Assembly (NCBI RefSeq): GCF_000003195.3
Contig: NC_012878.2
Coordinates: forward strand, 40,752,837 to 40,816,836
DNA from: Sorghum bicolor
Taxonomy: Eukaryota; Streptophyta; Magnoliopsida; Poales; Poaceae
DNA length: 64,000 bases
Direction of reading: 5' to 3'
Shown here piece by piece: positions 44,419-58,154 of the stretch (the stretch's first letter is position 1; each line of letters starts with the position of its first letter). The notes below the pieces were generated by a model, which was given only the letters and a program-made list of their open reading frames with translations, was not told the origin of the DNA and made no database searches. Both the position numbers and the translations under genes were made by a program.

Positions 44419-47400
44419 TCACTCAGAATGGACAGGGGATAAAAAGAAGTTTGGACATTCCTCAAGTTCTTGCCAGCTTCCATCGTGTGCAAACGCTTGA
44501 ATGAAGAATTTCAAACTGGTGACTTCGTTCGAAATCTCTAAGCCCGATACGTAGAAGGCATCAACACTAGCAACTCCAAGATAGCTTCTGGGAGCTTTCA
44601 CGTCTGAATCTGCCGTCAACTTCTCCACGTAGATATTGTACTTGCTGAATGGTGGTTGTCGTTCATCAGGGGTCTTCAGCTTCCAGCTGATTTTCAGACT
44701 CACAAGTTCAGATCCGTTAGAACTTTTTGACCACGAGATGTAATCACCTTCAGTTACCCAAGATTCTGCTGGAGGGAACTCTGTGTTTTTGTCAGTATTT
44801 CGAATACTGATGTGGCCTAGTGATGCTTGATACAGTGATGATCCATCTACATGTTCTTCCAAGATGCTACCATCTTCTGTTTCTGGACTGATTTGGCCAG
44901 TAATTTTCATTGTGCAGACAATATTGATACCAGTTAATGTGTAGCCAGCACTGGACCAAACAGTTGCTTTGCAAAGGACCCAGTCTTGGTTATCTGGAGA
45001 ATGTTGTTGCACAAGGACCCAATCTTGGTTATCTGGAGCGTGTAGCTCCACCTTATCGGCTTTAACATATGATCCATACTTGTGATTTTGTTTCTTTCTG
45101 GTGAATGTTGCAATGTCCTCTGCAACAAGAATTGATGTACCCTTTTTGTTTCTAGAAGACAGATCCAGGGACAACCCTAGAGCAGAGTTTGCATTGGCTC
45201 TTACCTGAAACAAACCACCAAAAGATGCAAAATCATGAGGCTGGAAAGACAAGGATCCATTGAGAAATAGAACACAAAGGTAAAGGGACTAAGGGAGCTC
45301 ATGCAGTAGTGCAGTACCAGTGAACGCATTTCTCCATTCACATTCAGGGGATTTTGTCAATGTTGGTAACAATAAACAATCAATATAGTTCATGTGATTC
45401 AGTTTTATATTTCCATGTAATTAGATCATCAGTAAGAAGACAGTTAAGATAACACAATAAATGTAAATACATGTTTTGTTCTAACCGAATAAAATAGATG
45501 AACAGGTCCATCTTCCAATGCAAGTCCTCCATTAAAAATCCGTTCTGAGAAAACAATGTTCTGCCGAAGAGTTCCTTTGGCTGTCAAACAATTCCCTCCA
45601 CTGTAAGGTCCATCCTTGAAACTATTAAGCATCCAGCAAAAGAATGTTATGAATGGAAAATAATTGGGATGATTAATTTGGAAAATAACGTAAGGAAACA
45701 TTACTAAATGTACAAGAAAGATAAATGTTGTGTGCACTAAAGAAATCATCCAGTTCAATTGTCTGGAAAATTATAAAATCATAGTTGATGTAAGCTAATC
45801 GTGAAATTAACCAGAAAGCTTAACTTTGCTTCTAATAGTAACTGAACTAAGTGGAAGAAATACCCTATATGGCCAGGACATGTGGCAGTAAACACTTCAA
45901 ATAATGCATTCCAAAACTTTTGGGGGCTCAAATTTCTCTCTTGTTCAGCAAGCTATTTTAGTGACATGCTAATTTGTATCATCTTAAATAAAAGATGATG
46001 CTTGATTTACACGATGAAACCTAAAGTCGAAATATTTAAGCAGTTATGAGATGCAAGTGCAAGTAGGTGATAAGTTGCATATTTCAGTAGCCTTGAGTTC
46101 TAACCTGTGTTTCTTGCTTAAAAAATAATATAAATCAGACACTTCACTTATCTTACTATAAGAAATGAAAACTGTATACAAGAATTCGATAAAGATGAAT
46201 TAAAATGTAGCCAAAGAAGATGTGAACTTACTCCGTATAGGCTTGCAGGTGAACTTGATCTCTGGTGTATTTAAGCATAGGCTGAGAAAAAAATAAGGGA
46301 CATTGTCACAGTGAACTTCAGGATAGTTTGATACATTCAGCTTTCATGAATAAGAAGCAAATTTCAGAAATGGGATAATGACACAACTAACATTCAGATG
46401 GTATGCAAAAGGCATTTTTTTGCATCCTTTAATGTAAGTTGGGGAAACTATAGATTGATTATTGAAGGACAAGAACATATATATATGGCAAAATTTGGGC
46501 TTATGGAAACACAACCAACCTCCAGTATCCTTGCCTAATTCAACTCAATCTACTAGAGACCCAGACTTGGAGTCCAAATACAACTCCACAGCCCTAGCCG
46601 ACCTCTATATAGAGATCAGGCTGGCTGGACATGAGCCCATATGAAGCTAATAAGGCCTAAGGCCAATAACATAGCCCTGTCTAACAGTTAATCTGAATCA
46701 GCGTGTATATACAACGATACATGGAAGCATAACTCAACAGAACATATTGACAGCATGCTACCTGGAAACTTTGGCAAGAAATATTGTTCCATGGATCACT
46801 AGAGATTTGCAACCCTTCAACGGATACCTGATAACCATGACCCTAATGGGAACAAAAGTTTACAGTGCATCAATATTTCTGAACAAGGAGAAAAACAGGG
46901 ATATACATTTTTTGACATTTGGCAGAGGAACTGCAAAATCTGGAGATGTTTCCAATCATCACATATGCTGCCAAAAAAATTGTATTTTGTGAGCATAGTC
47001 TACATAGACAACTGAGAGAACCAAACTTAAAGAATGACAGACTTTGAAAGGTAGTAAACTTATATGATAAATGCTCCTGTCTGCTGAACAAAACTTGTGA
47101 GTATGAGCACCTGAGTGCTCCTAGTCTAATATCGGAAGTATTAAAATAGTTATTCATGGCACTTAGAATCAGCATTAATGAGTCAGGGATTAGCAAAAAC
47201 TGCTACATAACCTTTAATCCTGATTACCAAAACATGCTGCACCGTATTGCCATATTCTGAGAACATATATATGCAAGGCTTCCACACCCAATATGATAAA
47301 CTGATGGGAATGTAGAATTGTAGATAATTAATCCAATACCTGATTAAAATCTGAATAGAATGGTAACTGTTCTGGATAGCTCCGAAGAATACCCCATGAT

Positions 47401-50400
47401 TTTTCAACAAGGCCCCACCAACTGCACAGTTACTTGGTAAATACATTGCAGAATTGCGACAATAATAGCAGAAAGAAGTCAACAACACATTACTGATTCT
47501 GTGCACTCTGAAAGTCAGGTGGTTGCTTAGTTTCATATATCCATCCAGGAGCAAATATGGCAGCTGATATATCAACTTTCTTAAGTAGATCAAGGGCAAC
47601 ATTTGTCTAGCAAATTACAAAATTGGCAGTAAGTAAAATATTGGAAGGTGAGAAACTGAAAGGCAAAGTTTACATAAAACTATAAGAGCAAAGTAGCGAT
47701 ATGTACAACTGAGCATTTCAAAAATTAAGGGGGTGCAATCGCCAAGGTGTGAGGCCAAGGAGCTGATATGCGCGAGGGGACACCACTTGCCATTTTTGAC
47801 CACCTACAGTACCTTTTGTGGCGCTGAGGAGCAAAAGAGAGAGAAAACTCGGCGGCTCTAGCAAGCGTTGTAGTAGTGCCGACTGCAGACGGCCTAGGTC
47901 TCATGTCATCATAAAACTATCTAGCAAAGCCTACTCAATTCAGGAATTAGCATAAAGAGCTATCTTGACGAGCAAATTATGATAGTGGGACTTCTCAATC
48001 TGTACCAGTGTGATGCACTATACTACTTGTCTACATGCATAGCTAAGATGGGAAGTCAAATCATAAAGAATAATCAACGAAAATACTAGCTGCAGTCCCT
48101 TCTTACTGGGTAACTGGTACTCTGTGAGCACTAGAACTGGCCAGATTAGCAGCTTGCAAACACGGCAGTAGTTACAGAGGAAGACACGGTGTTCGAGAAT
48201 CTTTTCAGAGGAGGGCGCACCCAGGCTTACAACTTATACATTTATCAACTGTATATACATGAGTTCTCCCAACAGAAAAAAAAATGTATACGCAATACAA
48301 TAGTAGTAATTCGATTGTTGTCTAATCAGAACAATTACTCTACAGCTATGTTTCAGGTCGGCTGGTCGAACCTGGTCGACCAGGGACCGACCAGATGATT
48401 AATCGTGATTAATCGTCGACCAGGTCGATTAATCGATCCTGGTTGACCCTGGTCGTCCATGTATATCAGGACGTATACCTATATATATATACCTCTCTAT
48501 ATATACTATATTATACACGATAAGGGAAGCATCAAGACTACATTAGTGTTTAGCTGGTGACTTATTTGTGGAAGTTGTTTTCCTCTCTTTTTTGCACTGT
48601 CCAGAGGTCCATATTCATGTCCCAAACTCCATTTCTTTGCTGACTTGCTGCTGGAAGCCTGGAATACCATAATTAGCAAGCAGCAACACTAATGCAGTCT
48701 TGATCTTTGACACACCTTAACAGCAGGACTGCTACAATAGCAAATAACTAACATTTAGCAGATCATAGCAGCCACACAACCACCATATTACATAACCAAA
48801 GTCCATGTTCTGGTTAAACAGGCCAAAAACAGAGTAACCAAACTGGTCGTCCATGTCCTGGTCGGACGATTAATCGCGATTAGTCGTCGACTAATCGGAC
48901 GACCAGCTTTCTGGTCGAGCTGGTCGAGTCAGACCTCCTAATCGAACACTTGGGACCGATCAGGACGACTAATCGCGATTAATCGGACAACCTGAAAACA
49001 TTGCTCTACAGTTGCATCAAGATAACACTAAGTACAGTTTAAGAGCCGCCAGCTAGGGTGATTACAGTTTAAGTTTTGAGTAATAATTAGGTAAAGCTAC
49101 AAGAATTTTGCTAGTATAAGAATCGACCATCTGAATTAGATAAAAGAAGAGAACACATACAGTCCACTGACCACCACCGAATGTATTTCGTCCAAAAACA
49201 TCAATACCCATGTATACATCATATTTTCTGTCTCCAGCAAGTGTAGCTGAATCTTGTGGGTAATTTTCCTGCGATTGTGATGACAATTTCAGCAGCATCA
49301 CTTAAGGTTTTAAGTGGCTTCAAAGAGTTGCAGGGAAATAAAATAACAAGAGAGGACTACCTTCCATGTATAGTTGGAAAATAACCCATCACATACATCA
49401 AAGAATGGCTTATTGTACTTGTTGAGCTTATCCTGCCAATCAAGGTCACCATTCACAGTGATTGCATCATACCTACAGAGGCAAGTAAAAGCCAACAAGC
49501 CTCATCAACCAAGCTTGATAACTACAGCCTGTCATGTTCAAAGTTACAACACAGTTGGAAAATAAAAACCACCATATCACTAAAGATCCAGGAACTGCAT
49601 CGTGCATTGTAGTGGTTAAATGCTTGACGAACTCTTTCAGGTTATCGATGAATTGAACGTCAAGCTTGACCTCAATGTTAATCTGAAGGACGATTCAGTA
49701 TTAGCATTCAGCAATCAGCAGCAGGCATATATCCAGCGATCACAAGATGGCACAACAGAAATTACCAGCCAACCATCAAATCCCAAGGTATGAGCCAGCT
49801 CTGTGAGCCTTTCGGCATACATCTGTGCAGAAGCCTCGGTCGCGAGCATCTCCTTGCAAACCTCCACGCCTTTATCCCACTCTGTGATGAACGTCCCTAA
49901 AACCTTGGCACACAGACAAGAGGGAGAGGGAAAAAAAAAGTAAGCTCAGTTGAGCTGACTGAGTCAAGAACCGAAGCGGACGGGGTAGGAACAACGCGAA
50001 GACCTTGACACCGTGGATGTGGGCGGCGTTGATCCAGCAAGGCGGCGGGAGGGTGACGAGGTAGTGCGAGAAGTAGACGAAGACGTCGACGAGGTGCCAG
50101 TGCCAGAGCGCGTAGGCGTCCGGGTTGGCCCCGCCCTGCGGCGCCGCGTCGTCGCGGTATCCACCCTGCATGTCGTGGCAGACGAGGACGCGGCGGCGCT
50201 GCGGGAGCGGCGAGGCTGGCGCCGGGACGGAGGCCCTGTTGAAGGGGAGGTGGAAGTTGGCTTCGGCGGAGAGGTAGGCGCGAGAGGCGAGCGCGGCGAG
50301 GTCCGTGATCGGGTAGGAGATGGGCGGCGCGGGCGACGACGCGTCGAAGGGCGGCTCCCACGCGCGACGGTCGTCGCCCGCGGCGGCAGTGTTGCCAACG

Positions 50401-50480
50401 GACACTTCCGCGGCGGAGGGGAGCATGGCTCGGACACGACGGGCGAGACGGCGGAGGTGGCGGCGCGGGGAGACGGGCAT
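44419..50480 (-). CDS. ENGase: cytosolic endo-beta-N-acetylglucosaminidase (GH85), 11 exons
   Basis: Exons, in transcript order: 50004-50480, 49766-49903, 49573-49682, 49361-49472, 49161-49268, 47494-47606, 47340-47421, 46762-46842, 46232-46281, 45486-45621 and 44419-45204. All have GT-AG borders and the frame holds throughout, giving 2,193 bp and 730 residues. It cleaves the chitobiose core of N-glycans, releasing free high-mannose glycans in the cytosol during glycoprotein turnover. The GH85 domain includes CHDMQGGYRDDAAPQGGANP, WINAAHIHGVKVLGTFITEW and the catalytic block DGWLINIE, with Asn207 and Glu209 as the catalytic pair. WYDAITVNGDLDWQDKLN, GIDVFGRNTFGGGQW and FAPGWIYETKQP also belong to it. 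The last exon encodes the beta-sandwich part and carries a 13-residue tandem duplication. No signal peptide fits a cytosolic site. Start chosen at MPVSPRRHLRR; an in-frame ATG at 50612 would add 44 residues. Confidence 0.95.
48346..49003. mobile_element. hAT MITE in ENGase intron 5
   Basis: Ends CTATGTTTCAGG and, in reverse, CAATGTTTTCAGG, flanked by exact CTCTACAG at 48338-48345 and 49004-49011. Subterminal sequence is full of TAATCGCGATTAATCG and GGTCGACCAGG palindromes, a hAT habit. It is 658 bp with no transposase. It does not touch a splice site. Confidence 0.9.
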
Positions 50481-50648
50481 GCGCCGGCCCGGCGAGCGGC
50501 GTTGACCGGTCGTTGAATTCGGGCAAACCAAAGCAGTGCCGCAGCCGGAGCTGGCAGTGGCAGCGTGTGATGTGGTGTGGCCCGCCCGTGGGGCTGTGGT
50601 TGACTTCCTCAATGGGTTGGGCTTTCAAATCTCTGCTTTCTTTGGGCC

Positions 50649-51078
50649 GGACTCAATATGGTGGGCTTTCATGTTTCAACTAATTATTTTTTCCCTTCTT
50701 TACGAATTTATTATGGTGGGTTTACAAATTCTATAGAACCAACAGAAATTGAAGGTGGCTATAGTGAGGAATTTTCTTTGCAGAGAGAAACCAGCAGAAA
50801 TCAGATGGAAGTGACGAGGCAGACAAGTAGAGAGTCGTCGATGAGTTGAACATGTATATATAGCCTTCTTAAAAGAAAAAACATGCAAATAAATATATGA
50901 AATCTATTATCCTAGAGAAGGTAGTGCGTTCTGTGGAGTGAAGATGGGAGGACCGATGTCCCGCACGTCTTGTTGCTTGCGGCATCAGTACCCTGCACGA
51001 CACGGGCCAATCGTGCATGTTGTGTGTATGCTACTGCAGATGTTCTTTGGACCAACCCAATAAAACTCGTTCAAATAA
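50649..51078. other. ENGase upstream region, no gene
   Basis: No conserved frame. It contains the likely ENGase promoter but I cannot assign a TATA box. Confidence 0.4.
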
Positions 51079-51312
51079 GGCCCTGTTTGATTGTTTCTGT
51101 TTTTTTTTAACACCTATCACATTAAATGTTTGGATATACGCATGAAGTACTAAATATAGACTATTTATAAAACTAAAAATACAGCTAGAGAATAATTTGC
51201 GAAACGAATCTTTTAAGCCTAATTAGTCTATGATTGGACACCAATTACCAAATAAAATAAAAATATTACATGTTAAACTTTAACACCTCCTAGTTGAACG
51301 GATTCCAAAGCA
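51079..51312. mobile_element. MITE, GGCCCTGTTTG family
   Basis: GGCCCTGTTTGATTG at the left and internal CTAAATATAGACTA, GCGAAACGAATCTTTTAAGC and CCTAATTAGTCTATGATTGG match a common grass MITE. The right end is decayed. Confidence 0.7.
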
Positions 51313-52925
51313 AGAGGGAGGCACGGTTCTACCAGCTCTTGATCCACAGAGAACGAGAACAGACACAAATTAAATTTTCACTTTTTGTAGCCAAATGTTT
51401 TTTTATCTAGAATCTGCCCCAGTTTCACCAAATTGGTGGAGTTCCTCCACAAAGTCCAAGTTTGGTGGAGTTAGAAAAAATTGTTCGCCATTATTACTGG
51501 TTCTATAAAAAAAATGCTTCGTTCTTTCCCATCTTCTTCCTTGTTAGTGCATGCCCGCTCTCCTGCCCCGACCGTTGTGCCTCCCCTCGCCGGCAACCGC
51601 GTTGTGCCTAGCTGGCAGCTACGCCCTCCACTGGTTGCTACACACGCCCCCAGCTAGCCACCATAGCCTTGGCCATGCTCGGCTGTGGCCACGAGCTCGG
51701 GCCCTCCGTGCAAGTTGTCTGGAGGAAGAAACCTATATTTTTTCTTTTTCTTTTGCACATCTCCATTACGGTGGATCTAACACATGGGTTTAGATTAGCA
51801 GTGAGATAGTGAAAGAGATGGAGCTGTACCGAAACTTTGACAATCCCGGATCTAGATGAGTTTAGGATCCAGATTCACTTTTTCTAATGGTAGAGCTTTA
51901 CGAAATAGACCTTGTTAATGTAACTCTCACAATTGTGTATATGTATTTTTAAATTATAGAGTGGACATAATTTTTTTCACTTGCATGTTGTGATATTTTT
52001 CACATCACTCATGCAAGTGAATTTATTTAATTTTTTCTTACACATGTGTTATTACAAGTTATTATATGTAGGTCTTCCTTCAGTGGTAGATACCTCTCAC
52101 ATCACATGATCTGCACTATGTAAAAAACCACATATCCACCAACTCACCACATACGCACATGATCTGCACTATGTAAAAAAACACATATCCACCAACTCAC
52201 CACAGATGCAACCATGTACGTGTATCTGCTGTCGTACAACTACAAACGACCTACCTGACGCCACGTCTGTAGTAAGTCACTAGCAGGGGTCATCGGTCCA
52301 GTGAGGTTAACATGCATCTATAATAAGCACATAGTGCAGACGCATGTTTGTAAAACACGTCTGAGCTATTCCTACAAACGCATATGCATAAAACACGTAT
52401 GTATCCAGTTATTATAGACTCATATTGTGATTTCTGAGCCTCGGATAATGGGATCAAACTCCACGGATGCACGTACAGGACACACGTCTATAGAAAGATC
52501 TCTTATTGCAGAAGTATATGTTGTTGCGGACGTCTAGTAATCCTACTTGTAGTAGACGCGTCCTATAGTACTTGACAAATGAGATGTAAATTATAGTAAA
52601 TAAGTTCATGTCATCTCTCATGACATGTATAGGCCTACTGTTAAACTCATGACATGTAAATTGTAGAAGATGCAAGTTAAGCTCTGTTGTAATATATGTG
52701 GCTAACAAATTGTACATACAAGCAATTAGTGATCATAAATGTCACTCGAGCTAGCAACAAGATATATGTAATAATGTATAGATAGATGCATTTCCAGCCA
52801 AAGTACATGATAGAGTTTGAATCACAGAGTTTTACTACTGTCCTATTACATCATCACCAAAAGTATGTCATCACAAAGTTTACATTCAGATAGTTTTATC
52901 AACAAAAGTTAACACAACATCACAT
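51313..52925. other. intergenic with CACTA-like subterminal repeats
   Basis: From about 52250 to 52560, variants of ACACGTCT, ACAAACGCAT and GTCTATAG recur on both strands, as in the subterminal arrays of grass CACTA elements. A direct repeat of about 60 bp lies at 52100-52205: ATGATCTGCACTATGTAAAA occurs twice. The short GC-rich frame at 51551-51793 has no domain. Confidence 0.4.
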
Positions 52926-53222
52926 CATCATTAGTTGTTTGCCGATGATGGAGGCATGGCACCCTGCACCTTTGCTCTAGATGTTCTTTAGATTCTAAAC
53001 CACGGACTCCAGGTGGTCACCAAAGTCGTCCAGGTTCTTGTTGAAATGCTTCTCTTTCTCTTCCTTCTCATCCTTCTCTTTCTTCTCATCCTTCTCTTCC
53101 TTGAGTTTGTTAACACTACGCTAAAGACCTTCAACACTCCATTGAAGACCGCCTATGCTCTTCATGAGAGGTTTTAGAACCACTGCTTGTGTACTTGGAG
53201 GGATCACATAAGATCGAACCTA
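52926..53222 (-). pseudogene. CACTA-like coding fragment, Lys/Glu-rich coiled coil
   Basis: A minus-strand frame reads VRSYVIPPSTQAVVLKPLMK and SIGGLQWSVEGL, then TAG, then RSVNKLKEEKDEKKEKDEKE and HFNKNLDDFGDHLESVV. The internal TAG is most simply an old CAG. The coiled-coil layout is like the C-terminus of proteins encoded near CACTA transposases, which fits the neighbouring subterminal repeats. Family assignment is tentative. Confidence 0.4.
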
Positions 53223-53601
53223 CATATATGAAAAAAACTATTATAGGAACATATATATGAAAATCCAGCATAAATCTAGATACTCGTGTATGCATTATAT
53301 TACATCACCAAGTTAAAGTGCAACCATGAAGAGCTAAGCAAGAAATATCCAGCCTTGGTGGTTGCTGCCATACTTATCCAAGCAAAACCTAATTCTCCCC
53401 AAATAAAAGTTACATACATACACCTAACATGCATGCTGACTGCAGAGGTAATGGAGATTTGACACCAAGCAAGTAGTACAAGAGGGATCAATCAACAAAG
53501 TGGTAAATGAAAATAGCTATGCAGGTGTAAGCCATTAGAATTTGGTAGGGGAACAAACAAAACTATAAAGCAAGTTCCACAATTGCATATGCATACGTCT
53601 G

Positions 53602-54545
53602 TGTCACACCCAATTTTAAGGATGAAATTGAATGCATAAACTCATGTGTGCCTAAGGATCAATCACACACATAAGTCATAAATTACATATCATCATCATA
53701 GTGTTTACACAAACGTTGTATGATACAATAGCGGAAACAAAATAGATAACTCTCTCTAGGCCATCACACAGGGAAGGTTGACTGGTGAAGCACAAGCCTA
53801 AAAGTCCTTAGGATAGTTCTCATAGCCACCTCCATCTGTTACCCATCCATGATTTTTATCCAAAAGAAATATAACAAGCGTGAGTATATTTCATACTCCA
53901 CAAGCATAACATGGGGATTCATGAGGATCAAAAGGTTAGACTTTGTTTACTACATAAGCATTTTAGTAAGTCAATATTTTAGCATTAGTTAATGTTAAGA
54001 TATGTTTAAGCTCCAAAATAACCCATATGATCAATTGTTAGAACCTTAGTGAATCATTAAATCAACATTATAACATAATTATTAATCATCAAATATGACA
54101 TCATTATCGGTAACCAGTTATTCTATGAGTTTTCTGGGCCACTCATGATCGTGAGCACAACTGTTATAATAGTTTTACACTCTACAGAGGTGGTGCACTT
54201 TCACCGTGAGTCATGCTGCCCATATGCCCGAGGTCCATTGACCTCCAAACACTTCCTAGGTGAGTAGGAAGGGTACACTACGAAGCCTTTCATAGGCCTA
54301 TTCTAACCAGTTAGGGCCACGAGGTTTCCTCGGCAGGTAGATGTAGAAAACTCTCTTTTTCTATGGCACAAATCTATCACGGCTGTACTCATGAAAACAG
54401 GGGCAGCACTACACCCAAAGTGGCAAGCCCCTCTTGCGTCCTTTCGGGTGACCTCTAACGAGTTAGAAGAGATTCTATTACTGAGCCAAAGTTAGAGCCA
54501 TGTGACTCTCCTAGTTGCACTATAAATCCTAGCTTTTTGCCGATA
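53602..54545 (-). repeat. gypsy-type LTR fragment
   Basis: It starts TGTCACACCCAATTTTAAGG; TGTCACACCC with its complement GGGTGTGACA is the border of many grass gypsy LTRs. Read in reverse it has a hairpin-like stretch GTGGAGTATGAAATATACTC analogous to the one at 26555-26600. The other border and any coding region are absent. Confidence 0.55.
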
Positions 54546-55210
54546 GATAAGTCCTTATGCAGGGTCTAGGACAACATGAATAGAAGTTATTTGCACCATA
54601 GCCCTAAGTTCCATTTTGTTATAATCATGTTATGTCAATTATCCCATGGTTCTATAATTAAAGAAAAGATCATATATAAAGTTAGAGCACAAGCATTTCT
54701 ACCCATATGCAATAAACCCTTAGGAGTCAAGGTGTTATCCGTAGCAACGCACGGGCATGAAACTAGTCAAGTTTGAATAAAAAACACATATTTTCTATCT
54801 TTGTATCACCTAGTGATCGATAGTGTATTTTGGAGTAGTGGCTGCTATTTTGGATAGTACTCAATCAATGGCTTTGTCTTAAGGGGAAACACATCTAACA
54901 AATAGAGCAAGGTATCAGGGTCATTTCTCCTCTATATACTACGAGCATCTTCAAGAGATTAGCCAAAATAACTAGCCTAATTTACTAATTTAGCTACTCT
55001 CTGAAATAGATTTGATAAAAAAATTACTAGAATACTCTACTAGACTCTATAAAACTATGACTCTCCTTATTCAAAAGTGTCATATCATCAACTAGCATCC
55101 AATCAATAAGCATGCAGGGAAGTCGATTAACAAAGCATGCATGCATGAAACGCGGACAGCACAAGAGGCTGGATGGCTAGTGAGGCTTAAAAATTATTCT
55201 TTGATATTAA
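54546..55210. other. intergenic, no feature recognised
   Basis: AT-rich with no frame of note. Confidence 0.5.
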
Positions 55211-57451
55211 GTTTTTTCTCGAATACGCACGAGTATGCATATCTTTGTATTAGAAAGAAGCAATAATAATTACAAGAGTGCCGTGAACGGCGTTACAAAT
55301 TCGCTACGGTGTTACATATTGGAAATAAAACGTTCTTAGTCTCTTAGACTATTGCTACCTAGGAGCAAGAGCTCTCATACCGATAGCACCGGCTTCAATC
55401 CATCGCTGCCCCTTCGCCTTGATAATCTGCAGGGTCTTGCTGGTGCTTGATGTCACGCTGCGAAAGCAGCGTGTGTTCGGTTCCTTCCAGAGCGACCAGG
55501 ATACGAGTGCAAACAAGGTGTCCAAGCCCTTCCGGTGTGGCCCAGAAAAGGAACAGAATCGGCTTGCAGCATCTTGTAAGCTGATTTCACCGTGTACATG
55601 CCGAAGGCGTTCCATCGCCAAACTATTTTGTCAGGTTCATTGCGCAGCTGGAAACCATTCACGGTGTGCCAGAGGTAGAGGTAATCGATGATAGCTTGAG
55701 CAGATAAGCCCCCCTCGAAGCAGCGTGCCCAAGTTCTGTTTAGTAGACCGTCTCGGACGGTTTGCCGCCGGCGTACTGCAGGTGGAACATGATGATAAAT
55801 ACATAGCGAGATGTCCTTGACACACTCACCATTCTTCCACCTATCCTCCTAGAATAATGTCAGTTCTCCATTGCCTACTATGGTGAAGATAGATGCACGG
55901 AAGAAGGCTTGGACCTGTGGGCATGTTTTGATTGGTAGCTGGCTCCACGCACGCTCTTCATCTATTTTTTTTTTGTAGCCAAAGCCAACGTGTTTGGAGA
56001 GCGTACCCTGTCAATCTCAGGTTACTTATCCCCAGCCCTCCCAAGTCAGTTGGCCTACAACATGTGTCCCAGGCGACCATGCATTTTCCTTGAACTGATT
56101 GATCCAATCCTGCCCAAAAGAATTTGCTGACAGATGGCATCAATCTCCTTCCGTGCCCAGGATGGGAGGTTCTCGGCTATCATGACGTAAATCGGCACTC
56201 CACACCAGCCTTTCACTTCTAACCATCAAGGATCCATGACATGATGGCATTTTTCTAGCAACCTGCTCAACGGGTGCCTGACAATTTGCCTTGGGGATTG
56301 ATCGGGTGCTCAATGGAAGGCCTAGATATCTGATGGGGAACGGCTGTACCTGATAGCCCAGGATATTGACAGTCTCCCCCATGTTTTTCTCCCCACCATA
56401 TTTGGTGTGATCGAACACTTGGCAAGATTCGTCTGCAAGCCGGAGGCATCTCCAAAAATACTGAGAATGTCTTTGACTGCCATTGCTTCCTGAATTGTTG
56501 GTAGGATGAAAATGATCACATCATCAGCATAAAAACTACATTGGAATTTGATACCTGATGGCCGCATCCTCTTGAGCACTCCGTCAGTAGATGCTTTTTG
56601 AAATAATCAGACGTCCATTGCGATGATGAACAACATCGGTGATAGAGAGTCTCTCTGACAAACTCCCGTCATATGCCTAATGGCGTTCCCTTGCTATCCA
56701 TTGAGCAGTATCCTTAATGACGCTGAGGAAAGCAGGGGTTCAATCCACCTGCACCAACGGTCACCGAAACCCCATGCCTGTAGAACCTCCAGTAAGAAAG
56801 GCCATGACAAGGTATCAAAGGCCTTTGATAAATGATATGTCGAGCTTAAGGTGTAGCATGGGTATCTTCTTTTTTCTAATCAGTACCGCAGCTCGCTGGA
56901 CATTTGTCATGTATTGACCTCATCCTGACAAAGGCATTTTGGTTGCAATCCACTAGCTCCTTGAGCCTGGGTGCTAGCCACAATGCTAGAATTTTAGAGA
57001 TATTTTTTTGCGAAACTGTGGACATCGTAATTGGTCGAAAATCAGCCGGGGGAGTTGGCTCCAGCCCTCTTGAGTAGTAGAACAACCAAGGCACTATTAA
57101 GTTTGTTCAGAGCCCTGTTGTTTCCAGAACTGAATGCTTCTATGGCATCCATTACCTCCGTCTAAATTACCGGCCAGGCAGTCTTATAAAAAAAATCCTT
57201 GTAAATCCATCCGGTCCTGGTGCACGATCGCTAGGCATTGCTTTGATGTCCGCCCACAACTCCTCAGTGCTGATATCGCCTTGTTCATCTAGCTGGATTG
57301 GCTGTATACCAAGTCCTTGGAAATCGAGAGTGGATCCACTGGCGTGTGCGGTGCCGAACACTGAAGTGGGTATGGATTGCTTGCTCCATGGCATGGTGAT
57401 CTGCAGTCATGTGCCCATCAATGGCCAGTGCCGAGATGAAATTCTTTCTAT

Positions 57452-57687
57452 GGCCTTGTTTAGTTTGTAAAAATTTTGGTTTTCGGCTACTGTAGCACTT
57501 TCGTTTTTATTTGACAAATATTGTCCAATCACGGAGTAACTAGGCTTAAAAGATTCATCTCACAAATTACAGATAAACTGTGCAATTAGTTTTTATTTTT
57601 ATCTATATTTAATACTCCATACATACGACTAATTAAAGATTCGATGTGACAGAGAATCTTGAAAATTTTTGCGAACTAAACAAGACT
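57452..57687. mobile_element. MITE of the GGCCTTGTTTAG family inserted in the LINE
   Basis: GGCCTTGTTTAGTTTG at the left and GCGAACTAAACAAG at the right are inverted. The interior has GCTACTGTAGCACTTTCG and AACTAGGCTTAAAAGATTCA. It is the better-preserved partner of the copy at 12767-12997. Confidence 0.85.
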
Positions 57688-58009
57688 CTTTCGACCTCTT
57701 GAAATCAGATGAAAATATGCTGTATTTGCGTCCCCCTCACTGAGCTATCGTATGCAGGAACGCTGCCTCACCATGGTACGCTCAAGCGAGGATGGACCGA
57801 GGCAACACATTTTCATTCGTTTGCGGAGACTAGACACATCCTCTGAAAGCTGACGATGCTCTTGTGCCATGTCTAGCTGTAGCACCAGTTCCCTTGTCAT
57901 CAGTAAGACAGTAACTGTGCCTTGACGTCACCTATTCTGTTGGATACCCATCGGGCCATCGCTGCAGCTCATGCACCAAATTTCGAAGCATCTGATCAAG
58001 GCACACTAA

Positions 58010-58154
58010 GGCCTTGTTTTGATGTTTGATGTAGTCGGATTCGCATCAATCCACATGTGTTGGGGTGGATTGGGTTGGAACTTAAACTAAATTCCACCTC
58101 AATCCACTCCAACACATATGGATTGAAATGAATACGATAACATCCAAACAAGGC
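58010..58154. mobile_element. MITE, GGCCTTGTTTGGATG family
   Basis: Left GGCCTTGTTTTGATG and, in reverse, GCCTTGTTTGGATG at the right. The middle carries AATCCACATGTGTTGG and a near-inverted CCAACACATATGGATT. It also lies in the LINE. Confidence 0.8.

Noticed and set aside
49897..50628. 243-codon frame and others around the ENGase first exon
   Set aside because: They are shifted readings of the GC-rich exon 1; the GH85 sequence lies in a different frame.
52454..52717. 87-codon minus-strand frame
   Set aside because: AT-rich, no domain, overlaps CACTA-like repeats.
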